A stretch of DNA of 64,000 nucleotides from Symsagittifera roscoffensis (GCF_963678635.1 NC_087069.1:8194633-8258632), one strand, 5' to 3'. Numbered from the stretch's first letter, positions 50,990 through 61,922 are shown. Numbers and translations: made by a program. The notes: generated from the sequence alone by a model not told the origin.

Positions 50990-52130
50990 ATTTTCTGTTT
51001 CAAATGAAATTTTTGGTCTTATGTTTGTCTGCTTATGTTTCTTCGTCTTTAATGCCACGTTTAAAAGTCGTTCATTTTTGTTGTAAGTTTTTTTTTTAAA
51101 GTAGTTTTTTCGGCTAAATTAAATGTTTCTGCATTTTTTCGGTTTTTTTGGCCTAATTGGTTTCAGTTGTTTTATATCGAGTTAATTGCATGCTTTTGGA
51201 TTTTAAGATGTTCGAAACAAACATTTTTTTTTGTGCGTTTGTGTTCTGAGGGGAAACAAGTCTTGAATTTTTCGATCACTTTCAGTTTTTTCGTCTTGAG
51301 GTTTCTGCTCAGTTACTCAGTTTAGTTACACCACTGGGCATTCGAGATGCTCGACTTCATTGAGTTTCAAACTTAACTGCTGGTTGGGTGCTAGTTACTA
51401 CATGGCAGTTTCAGGGGGCGACTTGAAACGTTTTCGGCTCAGCTGGTTTCTGCTCAAAGATCTTCGGCCTTAGTTCTGCTTCATAAGTTTATTTCAGTTA
51501 CTAATTTGAATTCCCAATTTTCTTGCTTTGCAAGTTAGCCTAGGATTCTTGTTTGATAAAAACAGGTTTCATGAAAACTTTTGGGATGCTGTTTTTTTAA
51601 TTATTTTTTTTGAAACGCCGTAAAAGTTTTATAATTTTTTTGCAAAACCCTTTTACCGGTAATCAAAGTTGGGGTTTCCGAAGAAAAAACACCCTTTTGG
51701 ATCTGCATGCTAACCTGGTCGTTCTTTCCTCTACCTCCTTGTCTACAGCCTTCGAAAAAATCTGTGGGCAATATTTGACCGATGTTTTGATTTTTTTTTC
51801 CGTTTTCTCGAAAACTAACCCATTAAATCTGAGAATTTGGTTTCAATGAATAAAATTGTTTTGAAAGCTCTGCTCCATTAGCAGCCACGCCCAAAGCTTT
51901 CACTCATAAAAATATGGCCCTCGCAATAGTGAAATTGTTGATTTTTATTGTTTTTTAATTTTTCGATTTTTCTCAAGAACTACTCTGCCAAACCTGAGTT
52001 TTTGGGTTCAATCGAATTGAATTCAAGGCACTTTTTGATTTGTTGACTGTTTTTTGGACTTTCCGGATCACTGTCTCTGGTAAAGCAATGAAAACTGCAT
52101 CCATATTATCCAGGTCAAAATTTCCGTGAG
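50990..52130. other. intergenic, nothing recognised
   Basis: T-rich stretch, in sharp contrast to the A-rich plus strand of LTR-C that starts soon after. The 79-codon frame at 51610-51849 is not convincing. Confidence 0.35.
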
Positions 52131-52665
52131 TAATTATATTATCAGTTGTTATGTGTACCTCTACGAATTGGAACCTGATCTAAACTATATTTTATGATTG
52201 GATAAATTAGATATTTTACCACAGTAAAGTATTCAATATTAACCAATCATGATCCATCTAACTATCAACCCACTTATTTGTAATTGCTGAAATTACTTGT
52301 AATTTCAGCGACAGAGAGATTTGAGTTTAACTTAGAAATTAGTTGCCTCTCCAAGAGAACTTCAGCAGCCGCAACAAACCAGTATACCCTAGATCTATTG
52401 AGCCTAGCAGAGACTAGTTAAACACCCTGAGACTAGTAAGTATAAGAGTAAGATTAGGATCGGTATTAGACTAAGAAGTTGCACGAATCTATCCGGCCGA
52501 AAATAAGATAGCGTGACGAGCAGGCGGTGTACCCTATCCGAAATTACTCTATGAGTTAACCACATCGGTCATAACTTATCTGGTGCGACCATCAGTCTCG
52601 AATAAGACCTTAATAGCTTAGATTTAACCAAAAATAGATTAGAAATAAGACAAAACATTTTAAAA

Positions 52666-52899
52666 ATGTTATACGATGATAATTTAATCGAAATGTCTCT
52701 ACGACTCAATAGATCAGAGCCGATATTCCGAACGATAACAGAACTACCCGGAATCGTAAGAAGACCTCAAATCAGAGACGACATACGACAAAGTAGAAAC
52801 TTACCATATAGTTACATGATTGTACGGCAAAAGCCAACACAAACTTTTATATTTAGAATCTTATTAGCAATGAATTTAGATTTTCATTTGCAAACATAA
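52666..52899 (+). CDS. LTR-C leader ORF, unknown
   Basis: 77 codons, ATG to TAA, with mixed coding-like composition (R/I/L/P, for example TITELPGIVRRPQIRDDIRQ). It lies in the leader before gag. It could be a short upstream ORF, a first gag exon or chance. Confidence 0.3.
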   Translation: MLYDDNLIEMSLRLNRSEPIFRTITELPGIVRRPQIRDDIRQSRNLPYSYMIVRQKPTQTFIFRILLAMNLDFHLQT

Positions 52900-53226
52900 A
52901 ATTTTGAAGTAAATCTTCAAAATCATTTCAGGCGCTAAACAAAATTATTAATATACAATAACGATTGATAAAAAGATCTGAGATCGTTTTCTTAAATTCT
53001 GCAGTCTTATATAAAACATGTTTGAAAAATATTTATTGAAAATCAAAATAAAAATTAGTAGCATGACAATAAATTGTTAGTAATCATTAAATCATCTGTT
53101 GTCCCAGCTTCATCACCTAAACATAACAGCAATCATAAGCTCACTAATATCATTAAAAAACTAAATCTTTTTCTTAAATAAATTTAAACCACCTTTAAAT
53201 TTAAATTCATTTAATTTTAAAAATCA

Positions 53227-53311
53227 GATCATCAAGGCTTATCCTTGGATCTTAATTAATTATCTATTTCATTAAATTTAAAACCTGATCATCAAGGCCT
53301 ATCCTTGGATC
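53227..53311 (+). repeat. paired 25-bp hairpin repeats in LTR-C leader
   Basis: Two copies (53227-53251, 53287-53311; 60-bp period, one mismatch) of a motif with CAAGG...CCTTG able to form a 5-bp stem, bounded by GATC. They may be an RNA structural element of the leader, for example packaging or dimerisation. That role is a guess. Confidence 0.55.
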
Positions 53312-54104
53312 AAAAGGAACAATTTTGTCCTACCCCACCCACTTAGCAAGTGTCTAAGGACCTCAAACGTCGATTCACTACCCAACCCTTCCAAAAAACC
53401 AAAGACTAATAGAAATTTTTCAACAAAACTAACCATTCAAATTAGGATAAACAGTGAAGAACTTCGGTTATTCATGCTTCACTTGATCCCTCCTCTTACC
53501 AGACCCAGGATAAATCTTAGACTTAGTAAGTTTAAATTAGTATCTAACGAACTACTCGCGTTCTAATTATACCTGAACCTTGTGGATCGATTTACTATTC
53601 TCCAACCCGTGAACACAATCACTACCCCTAAGTAAGATTAAAGAAGTTATCACCTTAGCTTATACTAGCCACGAGAAAGTAAAAAATCATTCATCGGAAT
53701 CGATTTACCTTTCTCTCCAACCCTGAAGAAATAGACCCAGGTTAAGCTAACCAAAAAATCGTAAGGACTAACAGTTTAAGAAAACAGACATCATCTAACA
53801 ATTTTTTGCATCCTTCATCCTAAACCTTATGTCATTCAAAAATCTAGGAAAAAAAACAAACAATCGTTTTACACAACTGTGAAATAGATAACAAAAAATA
53901 CGATCTTTTAATCACACCTCATACACAAACAGTTGGATATATTAGAACAAAACGACTAACAATAAAACGAAAAATAATAAATAAACAAAGACAAATCACA
54001 CGAAAAAGATTTTCAAAAAATAGAAACGCATTTTCAGAATCAGAATTGGAATCAACCAATTAGACACATCGATAGTTATATATTAACAGTCATTAAACGA
54101 AAAA
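53312..54104 (+). other. LTR-C leader, remainder
   Basis: A/C-rich and mostly closed in all frames. An open stretch at about 53878-54062 (GYIRTKRLTIKRKI, RKRFSKNRNAFSE) ends at a TAG 40 bp before the gag ATG and may be a lost part of gag or an upstream ORF. Confidence 0.3.
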
Positions 54105-55253
54105 ATGAGCCACAGCCATACTCAAAGTGACGATAGTCCAGATGACGAAGACATTTACCCCTTCCTCGTAGATGCACCCGATAATAGAGGGCAACACGAT
54201 CTTTGCAAGAAGTTACTTCTAAATTTGTTTGAACCCGGAATCAGCCCATGCAAAGCAGAACTCCCAGATGTAAAAATCAAAAGACAAATTATTGAACATT
54301 ATCTGAAAGATATATGTAATTTAACACAACAATACGGAATCTACACCATAGAATTCAGCACACCAAACCCGAATCACCGTAAATATGTAATTCAAACAGA
54401 CGATCTTGACTTAGAATTTTCAAAAGTATTCTTAGAATATTTTAACAGCATACAATATCATAACTCACAAAGAGCAAACTCCATATTTACTAACGAAGTT
54501 TTTGCAATAATATATAGTTATATTTCAATATTAGAAAAAAGTGAAATTCAAAATATCTCACCAACTGAGACATCCAAACATACAAAAGTACGACATGAAA
54601 TCACATTCTTTTCAACTTTTCTACATATAATCAAAGAAAATTTTACTAAAGACGAGGTTTCACAACACACAAGATATGACTTACAAAAAATTTTGGCATG
54701 GTTTATAATAGATTATTTTACACATAATATAGACTTAATTTCACAAGCAAGAAAAAATTTCAGACCTCAAAATTCAAATGTTGATACAGTCATCACAGAA
54801 CAGTCAGACTACGTATGGCACCCTGAATGGTCTCATCATGCATTTATAAATATCCCACAATCAATCTCAAGTCAAGCAATAAGTACAATATCTTATCAAA
54901 GAGATTATGTGAGAGTAGTACCACTGACCATTGATGCAACACCCTTAAACTACAATACATTTTTACCTGATACGCGAAATAATAGTTTAAATTCGACCGT
55001 CATACATAATGAAAACCTTAATGGAACTAGGAATCTTACACAACAAGATATCCAAACACCATCACACTTCATAAATGAGGAAATCGTCCAAACAACGACT
55101 ACACAACAAAGTATTTCACCGATACGTCCAAATTTAACAACACCAAAAAATAAAAACACTTCACTGGCACAAGTAACCTTACAATCAACCGTTAAACCTT
55201 CGGTTGCTCCAAAATATGCTCACATGTGGATTATCAAACATATAGACCTATGA
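54105..55253 (+). CDS. LTR-C gag, N-terminal part
   Basis: 382 codons from an ATG in context AAAAATGAG. It has an acidic N-terminus (DDSPDDEDIYPF), helical middle and a T/N/Q/S-rich end. No known domain was recognised, but its position ahead of the capsid-like ORF and the continued coding look in other frames between 55215 and 55393 indicate a single long gag broken near 55210-55250. Codon use is strongly A-ending, as in the rest of LTR-C. Confidence 0.55.
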   Translation: MSHSHTQSDDSPDDEDIYPFLVDAPDNRGQHDLCKKLLLNLFEPGISPCKAELPDVKIKRQIIEHYLKDICNLTQQYGIYTIEFSTPNPNHRKYVIQTDDLDLEFSKVFLEYFNSIQYHNSQRANSIFTNEVFAIIYSYISILEKSEIQNISPTETSKHTKVRHEITFFSTFLHIIKENFTKDEVSQHTRYDLQKILAWFIIDYFTHNIDLISQARKNFRPQNSNVDTVITEQSDYVWHPEWSHHAFINIPQSISSQAISTISYQRDYVRVVPLTIDATPLNYNTFLPDTRNNSLNSTVIHNENLNGTRNLTQQDIQTPSHFINEEIVQTTTTQQSISPIRPNLTTPKNKNTSLAQVTLQSTVKPSVAPKYAHMWIIKHIDL

Positions 55254-55392
55254 CAGTACCGTCATACGAAGAACGTTCAAAAGAAACACTTTTGCAGAAC
55301 ACAATTATAATTATGCACATTCATTAAAAACAAACTATCCCCCACGAAAAACTAATAATAATCATGTATGTTCTCACTATTGGGATAACCCA

Positions 55393-56307
55393 ATGACAAC
55401 AACCAACTCAGTAAATTTTCGAACTAATCCACATCCTCCACAGGATCGTAGTGAAAATTACCCATTCTTTCAACAAAATAAAAATAAAAAACAAGCACCT
55501 CATCATACGGATTACTTATCATCTGATGATGATTATTTACAACCAGATATTTTTGCACCGTATACCCAAGAATATCGCGGACAAGGAGTGCAAAAACCTT
55601 ATACATATAAAAGAATTTTTTCTCCAAATCCAACAGATACACAAAATCAACAACCAACAAATATGCAAAATCCAACTAATACACAATCTTTCCAACCAAT
55701 CCAACTACAAAACCCAATCATCACACACTTGTATCAACCAACTCAAATGCAAAATGAAGAACCACTCCCATATTACCTACAACAACACGAAATAACAAAA
55801 AATCAACTTTCAAATTTTTCACAAACGCCAAATGCCGCAGAATCACTACAAATGACAATGAATCCATACCTTATGGGTGGATCATCAATAACATCAAATA
55901 AACCACTAATGGTATTCACAGGAACAGAACCTGAATACTCTGTAGAAGATTATTTAAATGCAGTAACTGCAAACTTAATTTTAAATATAGGGCCTGAACC
56001 AATTAATACACCACTACACCAAAATTGGATACATCGACGCACAGCGTTGATACAAACAACCTTAGATGGCGCAGCCCAAAAATGGGTTTCAGTATTACCT
56101 ATAGAAATAAAATCAGATTGGAAAAGATTTACACAAGAATTCTCAAAAATGTTTGACTCCGAAAGAAATAAACAACACCAAAGAGTTTTAGGCAATGAAA
56201 TTCGCAGATTACCAAACGAAACCATCAAACAATTAGCAGTACGTATCGAAACACTAGTTCGAAAAGCATATTCATTAAATACACATGACTATAAAAAACA
56301 AAAATGA
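55393..56307 (+). CDS. LTR-C gag, capsid part 1
   Basis: 304 codons. A Q/N/T-rich first half contains NPTxTQ-like repeats. The second half (from ~residue 150) has the pattern of a retrotransposon gag capsid: FTGTEPEYSVEDYLNAV, AAQKWVSVLP, WKRFTQEFSKMF, RLPNETIKQLAVRIETLV. It ends in an A-rich run (AAAAAACAAAAATGA), where the frame shifts by -1 into the next ORF with an ATGA overlap. Confidence 0.65.
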   Translation: MTTTNSVNFRTNPHPPQDRSENYPFFQQNKNKKQAPHHTDYLSSDDDYLQPDIFAPYTQEYRGQGVQKPYTYKRIFSPNPTDTQNQQPTNMQNPTNTQSFQPIQLQNPIITHLYQPTQMQNEEPLPYYLQQHEITKNQLSNFSQTPNAAESLQMTMNPYLMGGSSITSNKPLMVFTGTEPEYSVEDYLNAVTANLILNIGPEPINTPLHQNWIHRRTALIQTTLDGAAQKWVSVLPIEIKSDWKRFTQEFSKMFDSERNKQHQRVLGNEIRRLPNETIKQLAVRIETLVRKAYSLNTHDYKKQK

Positions 56308-56738
56308 CAGAAATTTTAATGATGACCTTATCACCTCAATTAAGGAAAATAGCAATAAAAAAGAGAGCATCTCATCCTTCCTCAATTCGAGAGCCCGATT
56401 TAGATTTTCGAAAACTATTAGACAAACTAGAACAAGCGGAAATCACAATGAAACTTGAAGAAACGGAAAATCTAAAATTACAGTATGTTAATCGAATTGA
56501 AACAAATACTACACATATCAATAACATACAGGAATCAGATACAGACCTAGTTGAAAAAATAACTGAAATACTAAATAATTATGAAAAACACCCAAAGGCA
56601 AACCATCCTTCAAAAAATGGTGTAATTATTGCCGACGATACGGACATAGTATTTCTGAATGCAGACAAAAACAACAAGATAACCAGAACAAACCTCAAAA
56701 GTATAAAGAACCAAATAAATCATTTTATCAATATATGA
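56304..56738 (+). CDS. LTR-C gag, capsid part 2
   Basis: Continues the capsid after the -1 shift: MMTLSPQLRKIAIKKRA and a helical DLDFRKLLDKLEQAEI, as in gag C-terminal domains. It ends by another ATGA overlap (56735-56738) with the nucleocapsid-like frame. Two successive ATGA junctions could be chance indels or a designed stop-restart/-1 arrangement. Confidence 0.55.
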   Translation: MTEILMMTLSPQLRKIAIKKRASHPSSIREPDLDFRKLLDKLEQAEITMKLEETENLKLQYVNRIETNTTHINNIQESDTDLVEKITEILNNYEKHPKANHPSKNGVIIADDTDIVFLNADKNNKITRTNLKSIKNQINHFINI

Positions 56739-58306
56739 AGAAAGATCAAAATCTACCAAACAAAAATGTATACAGTAACAACAGTTCAGGAAAACCACTT
56801 CCGAGCAATACTAATTACACAAGGAATCAATCGCCATATAACTCAAGTTATAGAGGAAGATCACCCGAACGAAGAAATACACAGAATTCTTCACAAAATC
56901 ATTTTAATCGACCAAATAGTCGAAATAACTACTCGAGATCAAATTCAAATACAACACAATTTGTTTCTAGATCCAATTCCCAATCAAACCCAAGAAATAA
57001 ATACTATCCAAACAATCAATCACGAAACTCATCATATAACAGAAACTATTCAAATAATCGAAACAGAAGTTATTCGAACAATCGAAATCAAACTTACCCG
57101 AACAATCAATCAAGAAATAACTCATATAACAGATCAAACTACCACAGATCAAACGACAATTATCAAAACAGATCACGACACAATTCACAAAATCGAAATT
57201 CAAGTTATAATAATCGATATAGGAATTATTCTCAATCACCACATAGAAATAATAACCATTATAATAATTCTAAACATCGCTACAGAAGTAGTACACCCAA
57301 ACATCAAAGACATATTAATCAAGTACAATCAAATGAAGAAACAACATCAGACCCCCCAGGTATTGATGACACAGGAAATAACGAACTACAACTAAATCAA
57401 ATAAACTGTGGATCATCCGGCACAGAAAGTGATACAGAAAACACTATTTCCAAAAATATGATAACAGTCGAAAACGACTACGAACCTATCATATATGAAC
57501 AACCTTTTACATCACATATATATGAAAATCAATTGGAAATTCTTCACAATTATTATATTGAACCCATCAATACTACACAAACTGCAAAAGAAGTAAACAA
57601 AATCAACACCGTAAATAAACCCAATGAAAATGACAAAACAAAATGCTTAAATACAAATCACATTTACCAAAATATACAAAAAGAACAACCCAAAGAAAAA
57701 ATCTGGACAATACCATTTCTCTTAGAAAGCCCAAGAAACAAAGAATTTCAACCACCAGACCTTGAAATTGATTTTTTAATTGATTCAGGAGCAGAATCAA
57801 ACATAATAAACATTCCCACATGGAATGAAATAAAAACTTTACACCCAAAGCTAACGCCTCTTGAAACCTCTAGTAAACTAGCAACAGCACAAGGATCAAC
57901 ATTGATAAACTACGGAAAAATCCAATTATTTCTCCTCCCCACCAGAACAATGGAGCATAGCAAAATTCTAAATAAGCCATTTAAACAAATATTCCATATC
58001 ACTGATATTAAATATAATATCATTGGAATACCATTTATTTCAAAGTATATACCAACAATTAACATACTAAATAGTAAAATATTAATCAAAGATAAGTACA
58101 CAAAAACAAAAGAAACAGCTCTAACATTTTTTCAAAGATTAAATAAACAACCACCATTCTTTTCAAAATTTTACCCAATTTATAACCAACAACGGAAACA
58201 CCTGAAACCACTATCAGGAAATATATATAAATTTCCAATAAAACAAGTTCACCAATACGATAAAAGTCAAAATAAACAACAACTCTTTATCTCAACCTAT
58301 CCATAA
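56735..58306 (+). CDS. LTR-C nucleocapsid-like low-complexity region and protease
   Basis: 523 codons. Residues ~10-190 are N/S/R/Y-rich with repeated YSNNRN and SRNNSYN units and no CCHC knuckle anywhere, so nucleic-acid binding would rely on arginines. Residues ~240-330 are a spacer with YEQPF and YENQLE. The retropepsin box IDFLIDSGAESNIIN lies at ~348-362 (Asp codon 57782-57784), with a downstream NIIGIPFI flap/helix region. Near 58270 the coding look moves to another frame that leads into RT. Confidence 0.7.
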   Translation: MKKDQNLPNKNVYSNNSSGKPLPSNTNYTRNQSPYNSSYRGRSPERRNTQNSSQNHFNRPNSRNNYSRSNSNTTQFVSRSNSQSNPRNKYYPNNQSRNSSYNRNYSNNRNRSYSNNRNQTYPNNQSRNNSYNRSNYHRSNDNYQNRSRHNSQNRNSSYNNRYRNYSQSPHRNNNHYNNSKHRYRSSTPKHQRHINQVQSNEETTSDPPGIDDTGNNELQLNQINCGSSGTESDTENTISKNMITVENDYEPIIYEQPFTSHIYENQLEILHNYYIEPINTTQTAKEVNKINTVNKPNENDKTKCLNTNHIYQNIQKEQPKEKIWTIPFLLESPRNKEFQPPDLEIDFLIDSGAESNIINIPTWNEIKTLHPKLTPLETSSKLATAQGSTLINYGKIQLFLLPTRTMEHSKILNKPFKQIFHITDIKYNIIGIPFISKYIPTINILNSKILIKDKYTKTKETALTFFQRLNKQPPFFSKFYPIYNQQRKHLKPLSGNIYKFPIKQVHQYDKSQNKQQLFISTYP

Positions 58307-58340
58307 ATTTTTCAAAATCACGATTTCATCTATAAAATAT

Positions 58341-59549
58341 TTGAAAAATACGAATTCAGACATCATTTCGTTACATGTGTATAACAATACACCATATCAA
58401 GTAACATTACCCTTAGGACTTTTAGGATATTGCGAAACAAACGCTACAATATCACCAGTACATGAAAAAGCATACCGCGTAAATAATATACTCCAATTAT
58501 TAGATATTTGTCAATCCACAATTCTTAACGAAGAATTATCCATAAATAATATAATAAGTTATGAAAAAAGAAATACAGATTACTTCACAAAAACCCCATA
58601 TTTCAAACCTACATTCAACATAACCAACTATACAGAAGATCAACAGAAATTTTTAACAATGTTTAACTTCCAACATTCACAAATAACACAAATCGAATTT
58701 GACAAACTAGCAAAACAACTGTTAAAATATTCATCACTCTATGCAACATCAAAATTTGTTGTTGGAAAAATCAGTTCATCACTACATCTCCCGTTAAAAC
58801 TTGACGCAGTTTTCAAGAAACAAAGAGCAAGTAAAGTACCAATTCACTTACACGACAAAGTAAATAGATTACTCGATATTTTAGAGCAATACAAAATTAT
58901 CTCACCGGTAAAAAAAGAAGAACAACCAAAAGGTAACACATTTATTAAACCTATTATCATCCTAGCAAAAGGAGAATCATTAAAAATAGGTTTAGACGCT
59001 AGATATCTCAATTCACTAATAGACGAATCAAAATGCAATTGGTCCATTGAACCAATACAAGTTATTTTAACAAAAATAAACGGAAAATACATCACAACCT
59101 TCGATATGAACAGCGCATACAATCAAATGCCACTAGATGAACAATCACGACGCTTGACACAATTTGTTATTGGAAATCAACAATATGAATTCAACCGCCT
59201 ATTCTATGGAATATCCATAGGACCAGCAGCATTTTCAGCTTTTATGAGCAAAATTTTTAGACCACTAATACTTAAGAAAAACGCAATCACCTATTTAGAC
59301 GATGTTTTTATGCAATCACAGACAAAAGACGAAATGTTTACAGTTTTAGAACACTATCATAAAAAACTTCAGAACGAAAATCTGAAGGCCGCCCCCAATA
59401 AATCACACTTCTTTTTAACACGAGTTAAATTTTTAGGACATAATATAGAAAGAAACACAATCACTCCATTAAAATCACGCATTGATGCTATTCAAAAACT
59501 TCAACCACCAACAACAAAAAGAAAATCCAAGAATTCCTTGGAATGTTAA
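58341..59549 (+). CDS. LTR-C reverse transcriptase
   Basis: 402 codons, with open sequence in this frame extending upstream of 58341 to about 58280. The RT fingers and palm are clear: VPIHLHDKVNRLLDIL, KIGLDARYLNSLI, TFDMNSAYNQMPL (first catalytic Asp), QFVIGNQQYEFNRL, ISIGPAAFSAFM and YLDD at 59292-59303, then KSHFFLTRVKFLGH. The frame fails at an ACAAAAAGAAAA run near 59520 and passes to the next ORF. Confidence 0.8.
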   Translation: MKNTNSDIISLHVYNNTPYQVTLPLGLLGYCETNATISPVHEKAYRVNNILQLLDICQSTILNEELSINNIISYEKRNTDYFTKTPYFKPTFNITNYTEDQQKFLTMFNFQHSQITQIEFDKLAKQLLKYSSLYATSKFVVGKISSSLHLPLKLDAVFKKQRASKVPIHLHDKVNRLLDILEQYKIISPVKKEEQPKGNTFIKPIIILAKGESLKIGLDARYLNSLIDESKCNWSIEPIQVILTKINGKYITTFDMNSAYNQMPLDEQSRRLTQFVIGNQQYEFNRLFYGISIGPAAFSAFMSKIFRPLILKKNAITYLDDVFMQSQTKDEMFTVLEHYHKKLQNENLKAAPNKSHFFLTRVKFLGHNIERNTITPLKSRIDAIQKLQPPTTKRKSKNSLEC

Positions 59550-60019
59550 ATTTCTTAAGCAAATACGTTTATAAAATGCAATTATATTTAAGACCATTCT
59601 ATAATATCCTCAGACAACAAAATAATTTTGAATGGAATACTGAACATCAAACACGATTTGAAGAAATTAAAAAACTTTTAACTGAACAAATTTCAAACAC
59701 AATTCCAGATCCAAATCAACCATTATATGCAATGTGCGATGCTTCAAATTTTGACATCGGCGCAGCATTATTACAATCACACAATGGTACAAATAAAATG
59801 AACCTTATATCAGCAAATTCTCGATTATTCACTCAAGCAGAGCTACGACTCTCCACTTTAATGAGAGAATGTACAGCTATAATTTATACGCTTACAAAAT
59901 ATGAATTTCTGATACTTGGATCAAAACATCCAACAGTTCTATTTACAGATCATAAACAATCATTTTTCTCTTTACACAAAAATCTAATCCAAATCACCGA
60001 GTTTATAGATTTCAACTAA
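59543..60019 (+). CDS. LTR-C RT connection and RNase H
   Basis: 158 codons. FLSKYVYKMQ and the connection segment are followed by RNase H with CDASNFDIGAALL, LSTLMRECTAI (Glu) and FTDHKQSFF (Asp). The frame is lost near an ACAAAAATC run at ~59978, where the sequence continues in the -1 frame. Confidence 0.75.
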   Translation: MLNFLSKYVYKMQLYLRPFYNILRQQNNFEWNTEHQTRFEEIKKLLTEQISNTIPDPNQPLYAMCDASNFDIGAALLQSHNGTNKMNLISANSRLFTQAELRLSTLMRECTAIIYTLTKYEFLILGSKHPTVLFTDHKQSFFSLHKNLIQITEFIDFN

Positions 60020-60024
60020 TTCTA

Positions 60025-60588
60025 ATGAAATTCCCAAACTTACATATAGTTCGGACAGCAGGAAAGAATCTTGCATTACCAGATATTTTAAGTCGAAATA
60101 CACCACCTGAATTACTTACACGAAAAACTACAGTTGAAATACCCAAAAATATAAAATTATATTTGGCAAAAGACGAACCATCACCCCGACTAGAATGCAA
60201 AAATGCAGTAAAAACTGACATTGAACACTCACAGATAAATAGCCTACAACACTTCCCACTTTACTTAGATTGCCAAGATAACCACTACGAAATTGATCTA
60301 CTCGGAACATCAACCTTCAAACCAATTCCATACTCCCAATGGATAAAAAATAACACTCAACAAAAACGAGTAAAACATCACTCGCATAAAAAAGACCTTT
60401 TCCCTTTAGTTGAAAAAGAAAATTTAACTGATAAAATAAATTTGTCAGGCCCACAAACAAATGATTCAAAATACACAATAAATCAAGTTTTTGACCTCCA
60501 TGACCCACTTGACACAATTCCTTTATCTAAATTAGAAATTGAAAACATTTTTCTCCCCCAACAGATAAAATTACAATTAATACCTTGA
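60025..60588 (+). CDS. LTR-C RNase H end and pre-integrase spacer
   Basis: 187 codons. It begins with the RNase H C-terminus (FPNLHIVRTAGKNLALPDI + LSR) and then a ~150-residue spacer without recognised domain. It ends at 60586-60588 in a TTGA overlap with the integrase frame. Confidence 0.65.
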   Translation: MKFPNLHIVRTAGKNLALPDILSRNTPPELLTRKTTVEIPKNIKLYLAKDEPSPRLECKNAVKTDIEHSQINSLQHFPLYLDCQDNHYEIDLLGTSTFKPIPYSQWIKNNTQQKRVKHHSHKKDLFPLVEKENLTDKINLSGPQTNDSKYTINQVFDLHDPLDTIPLSKLEIENIFLPQQIKLQLIP

Positions 60589-61664
60589 AACAATATCAAA
60601 ATCTTGACCCAGTAATTAGACAAATAAAATCATGGCACAAATACAAAACTAAGCCCGTAAAAGCAGATACCACAATTTTAGGAAATAGAACACTCCTCCG
60701 ATATTTCCGAAAATTTAATAATACAACAATTAATGAAAACACAGACCTTCTAGAATACCAATTAAATGAATCTATAGTTCCCTGTCTCCCTTTAAGTATG
60801 ATTCTCATAGCTTTTAACATTTCACATACACAAAACATTGAAGGACACTCTGGATCAGAGAGAACATATTCAAATTTCATACAAATTTTTTATTTCCCGA
60901 ATGCACCAATTTGGATAAAAGTACTATGCAATGACTGTATAGTATGTCAGTTAAATAAACCTTATCCAAATCAAAAACAAATAGCACAAAAACAAGATTT
61001 TAAAGGACAAAGTTTATATTTTAACCATCGTATTTCATTCGACACAAAAGGACCAATTTCACCATCCTCTGAAGGAAACTCCTACATTATGGTAATTGTT
61101 GACGCATTTACACATTATGTAGCACTTAACCCAGTACCACATTGTAACGCTTATTACGCTTACACAACACTCTATGAACACTGGATAGCAAAATTCGGAC
61201 TACCAGAAATTTTAGTTACAGACAACGGTACAGAATTCATAAATAATGAAATCATCACACTATGTCATTTATATAACATTAAACACAAACCACGTACATC
61301 TCACGCACCTTGGACAAACGGCTTAGTCGAAGGTTTGAACCGTTCACTACAAGAATATCTTAGATGTATCATAAATGGAAATGATACAAGATACACCGAA
61401 TGGTCAGCAGATGTAAAATTATTTCCTTTAGCATATAATTCACAAGTTACGACAACTCTAGGAATGTCACCATACGAAATGGTTTTTAATCAAAAGCCAC
61501 GTAAACCAATTATGTTTACAGCAAACTCTCATAAAAATGGACAAGGTTATTGTCAACCGAATAAAGACTCATTTTGTTATAACCTACCCTTACACACACA
61601 TGATGAAGATCAATTTCATCACCCACAAATCCTTAAATTAGCCTCCGGCACACACACCGAATGA
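60585..61664 (+). CDS. LTR-C integrase
   Basis: The open frame is entered without an ATG (60585 is TTG inside continuing sequence). An HHCC zinc finger (HTQNIEGHSG ... CNDCIVC) is followed by the catalytic core with D at 61041-61043, D at 61221-61223 (TDNGTEF) and E at 61329-61331 (GLVEGLNRSL), giving D-X59-D-X35-E. All three catalytic residues are present. A TGA at 61662-61664 interrupts the tail in frame. Confidence 0.8.
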   Translation: MKQYQNLDPVIRQIKSWHKYKTKPVKADTTILGNRTLLRYFRKFNNTTINENTDLLEYQLNESIVPCLPLSMILIAFNISHTQNIEGHSGSERTYSNFIQIFYFPNAPIWIKVLCNDCIVCQLNKPYPNQKQIAQKQDFKGQSLYFNHRISFDTKGPISPSSEGNSYIMVIVDAFTHYVALNPVPHCNAYYAYTTLYEHWIAKFGLPEILVTDNGTEFINNEIITLCHLYNIKHKPRTSHAPWTNGLVEGLNRSLQEYLRCIINGNDTRYTEWSADVKLFPLAYNSQVTTTLGMSPYEMVFNQKPRKPIMFTANSHKNGQGYCQPNKDSFCYNLPLHTHDEDQFHHPQILKLASGTHTE

Positions 61665-61922
61665 ATTTTAAATAGAGATAAAAAACACAATGAAATTTCC
61701 CAAAAAGTAACAAAAAAGTTGTTACAAAGACAAAACATTAACGAACAAATAAATTCACGTTTTACACCAGCCTCCGATTTAAAAATTCGAACATTTGTCT
61801 TAATACCTAATTTTCATACACAAAAAGGAATTTCTAAAAAATTACAACCCCTTCGTAAAAGACCATACCAAATAATTGCCAAACCCACTGATGTATCATA
61901 TAAAATCACCGATTCAGCCTAA
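61665..61922 (+). pseudogene. LTR-C integrase C-terminal tail (GPY/F-like)
   Basis: Same frame as integrase after the TGA. It includes a basic segment and RKRPYQIIAKPTDVSYKI, which matches the GPY/F module of Ty3/gypsy integrases. A TAA at 61920-61922 follows, and coding-like sequence goes on in frame a little further, so both stops may be decay or errors. Confidence 0.6.

Noticed and set aside
52581-52595. LTR-C primer-binding site TGGTGCGACCATCAG
   Set aside because: The preceding bases end ...TTATC, not CA, and no LTR copy is available to confirm the boundary. Kept only as a weak candidate.
56766-57395. 209-codon overlapping ORF rich in I/T/H
   Set aside because: Alternative frame of the A-rich nucleocapsid-like repeat region; composition reflects codon repeats only.
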